Shown one piece after another: positions 62,790 through 64,000 of a stretch of 64,000 bases of DNA. Position 1 is the stretch's first letter, and each line of letters begins with the position of its first letter. Position numbers and translations under genes: made by a program. The notes below the pieces were generated by a model. That model was not told where the DNA came from, did not search any database, and saw only the letters and a program-made list of their open reading frames with translations. Source of the stretch: Longimicrobium sp. (lineage in GTDB: Bacteria > Gemmatimonadota > Gemmatimonadetes > Longimicrobiales > Longimicrobiaceae); contig NZ_DATIND010000001.1 of NCBI RefSeq assembly GCF_035474595.1, forward strand, positions 1-64,000, given 5' to 3'.

Positions 62790-63686
62790 ATGGACCGGGT
62801 GAAGCGAAGCGGAAGGCTGCTGCTGGGCGCGGCCGCGGTGCTGGCGTGCGTGCTGGCCGCCGGGCCGGCGGAGGCGCTGGACTCCCCGCCGGGCGGGGCG
62901 CAGGCGTGCACGCCCACGATCCCGGCGGACACCTTCATCAGCACCCGGGGCGGCCAGGGATGGCAGCGGGTGGCGGACTACATGAAGGCGGCGGGCGCGA
63001 ACTTCGACCTGGGGGTGATGGACACGCAGCCGGTGAAGCTGTGCAACACGAGTGGCGACCCCAGCTGCCTTCCCAAGGTGCTGCAGATCCGCTCCGAGCA
63101 CCTGGCCATGTGCCTGGACGCGGCGGCGTTCAACGGGCAGCTGCGGATCGTGGGGATGGTGGTGGGCCAGGGGCCGGGGTCGCTGCCGGCGTACGGGTTC
63201 GGGCCGGCCAACATCTCGGGCGGCGGCAGCAACCGCGACTCGGTGTACCTGTTCGTGCGCAACGACTCGGTGTTCGCGCTCTTCCGCACCACGGGCGACG
63301 TGACGGCCTTCGCGCCGCAGCCCGGACTGGTGACGCCGGGATGGGCGTTCTTCTTCCACGCGCCCGACACGCCGCCCGCCGGCACCTGGGCGCTGTGGAG
63401 GGCCGACACCACGCTGGCGTCGTATTCCGGCGCGTATTCTCCCGTGCGGGCGCTGCGGCGGGGCGGGCCCGCCGCGCCGGACGCGGGCGGCGAGGCGGCC
63501 GCGGGCGCGGTGCAGACCACGCTGTCGTACGGGTGGATGGCGTGCGCGGCGGGGTGCTGCCAGTTCCACGGCACCGGTGACGGCGGCGACCAGGAGCACG
63601 GCCCGCGCGGTCCCCGCGGCCACCATCCGTCTCCCAATCCCAATCCCAATCCCAACCCCCACCCGAACCCGGCCCGGCGCCGGTAG
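62790..63686 (+). CDS. Exported protein of unknown function with PN-repeat tail
   Basis: 298 residues. ATG 62790 has GGAGG seven bases upstream. Signal peptide (VKRSGRLLLGAAAVLACVLA, then AGPAEA). The mature part has ACTPTIPADTFISTRGG, several Cys (LCNTSGDPSCLP; MACAAGCCQFHG) and beta-type sequence (DSVYLFVRNDSVFALFRTTG). It ends in a charged/Gly stretch and a PNPNPNPNPHPNP repeat encoded by caatcc direct repeats. Followed by a hairpin and a lipoprotein gene in the same direction. Family not recognised. Confidence 0.68.
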   Translation: MDRVKRSGRLLLGAAAVLACVLAAGPAEALDSPPGGAQACTPTIPADTFISTRGGQGWQRVADYMKAAGANFDLGVMDTQPVKLCNTSGDPSCLPKVLQIRSEHLAMCLDAAAFNGQLRIVGMVVGQGPGSLPAYGFGPANISGGGSNRDSVYLFVRNDSVFALFRTTGDVTAFAPQPGLVTPGWAFFFHAPDTPPAGTWALWRADTTLASYSGAYSPVRALRRGGPAAPDAGGEAAAGAVQTTLSYGWMACAAGCCQFHGTGDGGDQEHGPRGPRGHHPSPNPNPNPNPHPNPARRR

Positions 63687-63695
63687 CGAAACCTT

Positions 63696-63720
63696 TCCGG
63701 CCGGCACCGGGCCGGCCGGA
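63696..63720 (+). terminator. Hairpin between exported-protein and lipoprotein genes
   Basis: Perfect 9-base stem tccggccgg/ccggccgga with a 7-base loop, ten bases after the stop; only TTG follows, so a weak terminator or processing site. Confidence 0.5.
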
Positions 63721-63752
63721 TTGCCCACCCCTTCAGTACAGGAGAGGTCCTG

Positions 63753-64000
63753 ATGCGTTGTTGGCGCACTTCGCCCCGGCTCGGCCGGTGGCTGGCGCTC
63801 ATCCCCGCGGCCGCGCTGGCGGCCTGCACCACCGCCGACCGCCCCCCCGCGGCGCGCCCCGAGAGCGCGCCTCCGCCTCCCGCGAGCGAGGCGGCGGTGG
63901 CCCGGGCGGACGCGGCGCCCGACTGCAGCCCGCCCTCGGCGCAGCCGCCCGCGGTCCCCGACACGGCGTTCAAGGTGACCGGGCCGGCGCAGGACTGGTC
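63753..64000 (+). CDS. Putative lipoprotein, truncated by window end
   Basis: Partial: 82 codons before the window ends. ATG 63753 follows AGGAGAGG. Signal peptide with RLGRWLALIPAAALAAC, lipobox LAAC (Cys25), then a Pro/Ala-rich linker (RPESAPPPPASEAAVARADA), DCSPPSAQPPAV and the start of a folded domain (DTAFKVTGPAQDW). Probably in the same operon as the preceding exported-protein gene. Function cannot be judged from this fragment. Confidence 0.65.
   Translation, partial: MRCWRTSPRLGRWLALIPAAALAACTTADRPPAARPESAPPPPASEAAVARADAAPDCSPPSAQPPAVPDTAFKVTGPAQDW

Overview
The window is high-GC bacterial DNA. It has Shine-Dalgarno starts, sigma-70-type promoters (one with perfect TTGACA-17-TATAAT boxes), many GTG and TTG starts, and many secreted or lipoprotein products with bacterial Ig-like domains. 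This style (BTAD regulators fused to TPRs, many small lipoproteins, lanthipeptide-like leaders, intergenic REP-type hairpins) suggests Gemmatimonadota, probably near Longimicrobium. That assignment is inference from general knowledge, not a database match. No rRNA or tRNA gene was recognised.

Layout. 1-1.6 kb: an IS110-family element, transposase on the minus strand, with a structured non-coding flank. 1.8-9.7 kb: two paralogous M30-like metalloprotease lipoproteins flanking ornithine carbamoyltransferase, then an Ig-like lipoprotein and threonine synthase. 9.9-12 kb: a DarG-DarT toxin-antitoxin operon with its own promoter. 12.1-23.3 kb: housekeeping genes (a 42-aa membrane peptide, thrS, rpsT, an M50 protease, scpA, scpB, an RluB-like pseudouridine synthase with a 480-residue disordered tail, a Rossmann-fold protein, a HEAT-repeat protein). 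23.4-25.6 kb: two paralogous lipoproteins. 25.9-32.2 kb: a Bat-type operon (MoxR ATPase, DUF58, membrane protein, two VWA proteins, TPR protein) whose last four genes overlap. 32.3-33.7 kb: two related secreted proteins.

34.8-43.7 kb is the most unusual block and my best candidate for an undescribed system. All seven genes point the same way and none has a signal peptide: a DUF2589-like protein, a lytic transglycosylase/M15-like peptidoglycan hydrolase, an intracellular subtilase ending in helix-hairpin-helix (HhH), two more DUF2589-like paralogues, a 129-aa mini-paralogue, and a coiled-coil/HhH protein. Long inverted arrays of 7-bp repeats sit at three of its junctions. A protease-controlled structural or membrane-active assembly with a wall-degrading enzyme is a reasonable but untested idea.

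45-64 kb: a NatA/NatB-like ABC exporter, two lanthipeptide-leader-like precursor peptides (55 and 100 aa) with no modification enzymes nearby, an alpha/beta hydrolase, a TPR protein followed by two duplicated tiny lipoproteins that share a C-terminal KRGPGT-x-GGG motif, a large Asp-box beta-propeller protein, a fatty-acid hydroxylase-family membrane protein, a soluble GAF/histidine kinase, a 56-aa protein, a BTAD-TM-TPR regulator, an exported protein, and a lipoprotein cut by the window end.

Three intergenic repeat classes recur: a two-hairpin REP-like element whose stems vary with compensatory changes, heptamer arrays, and a longer element marked by GATCCTTCGGCCTGC.
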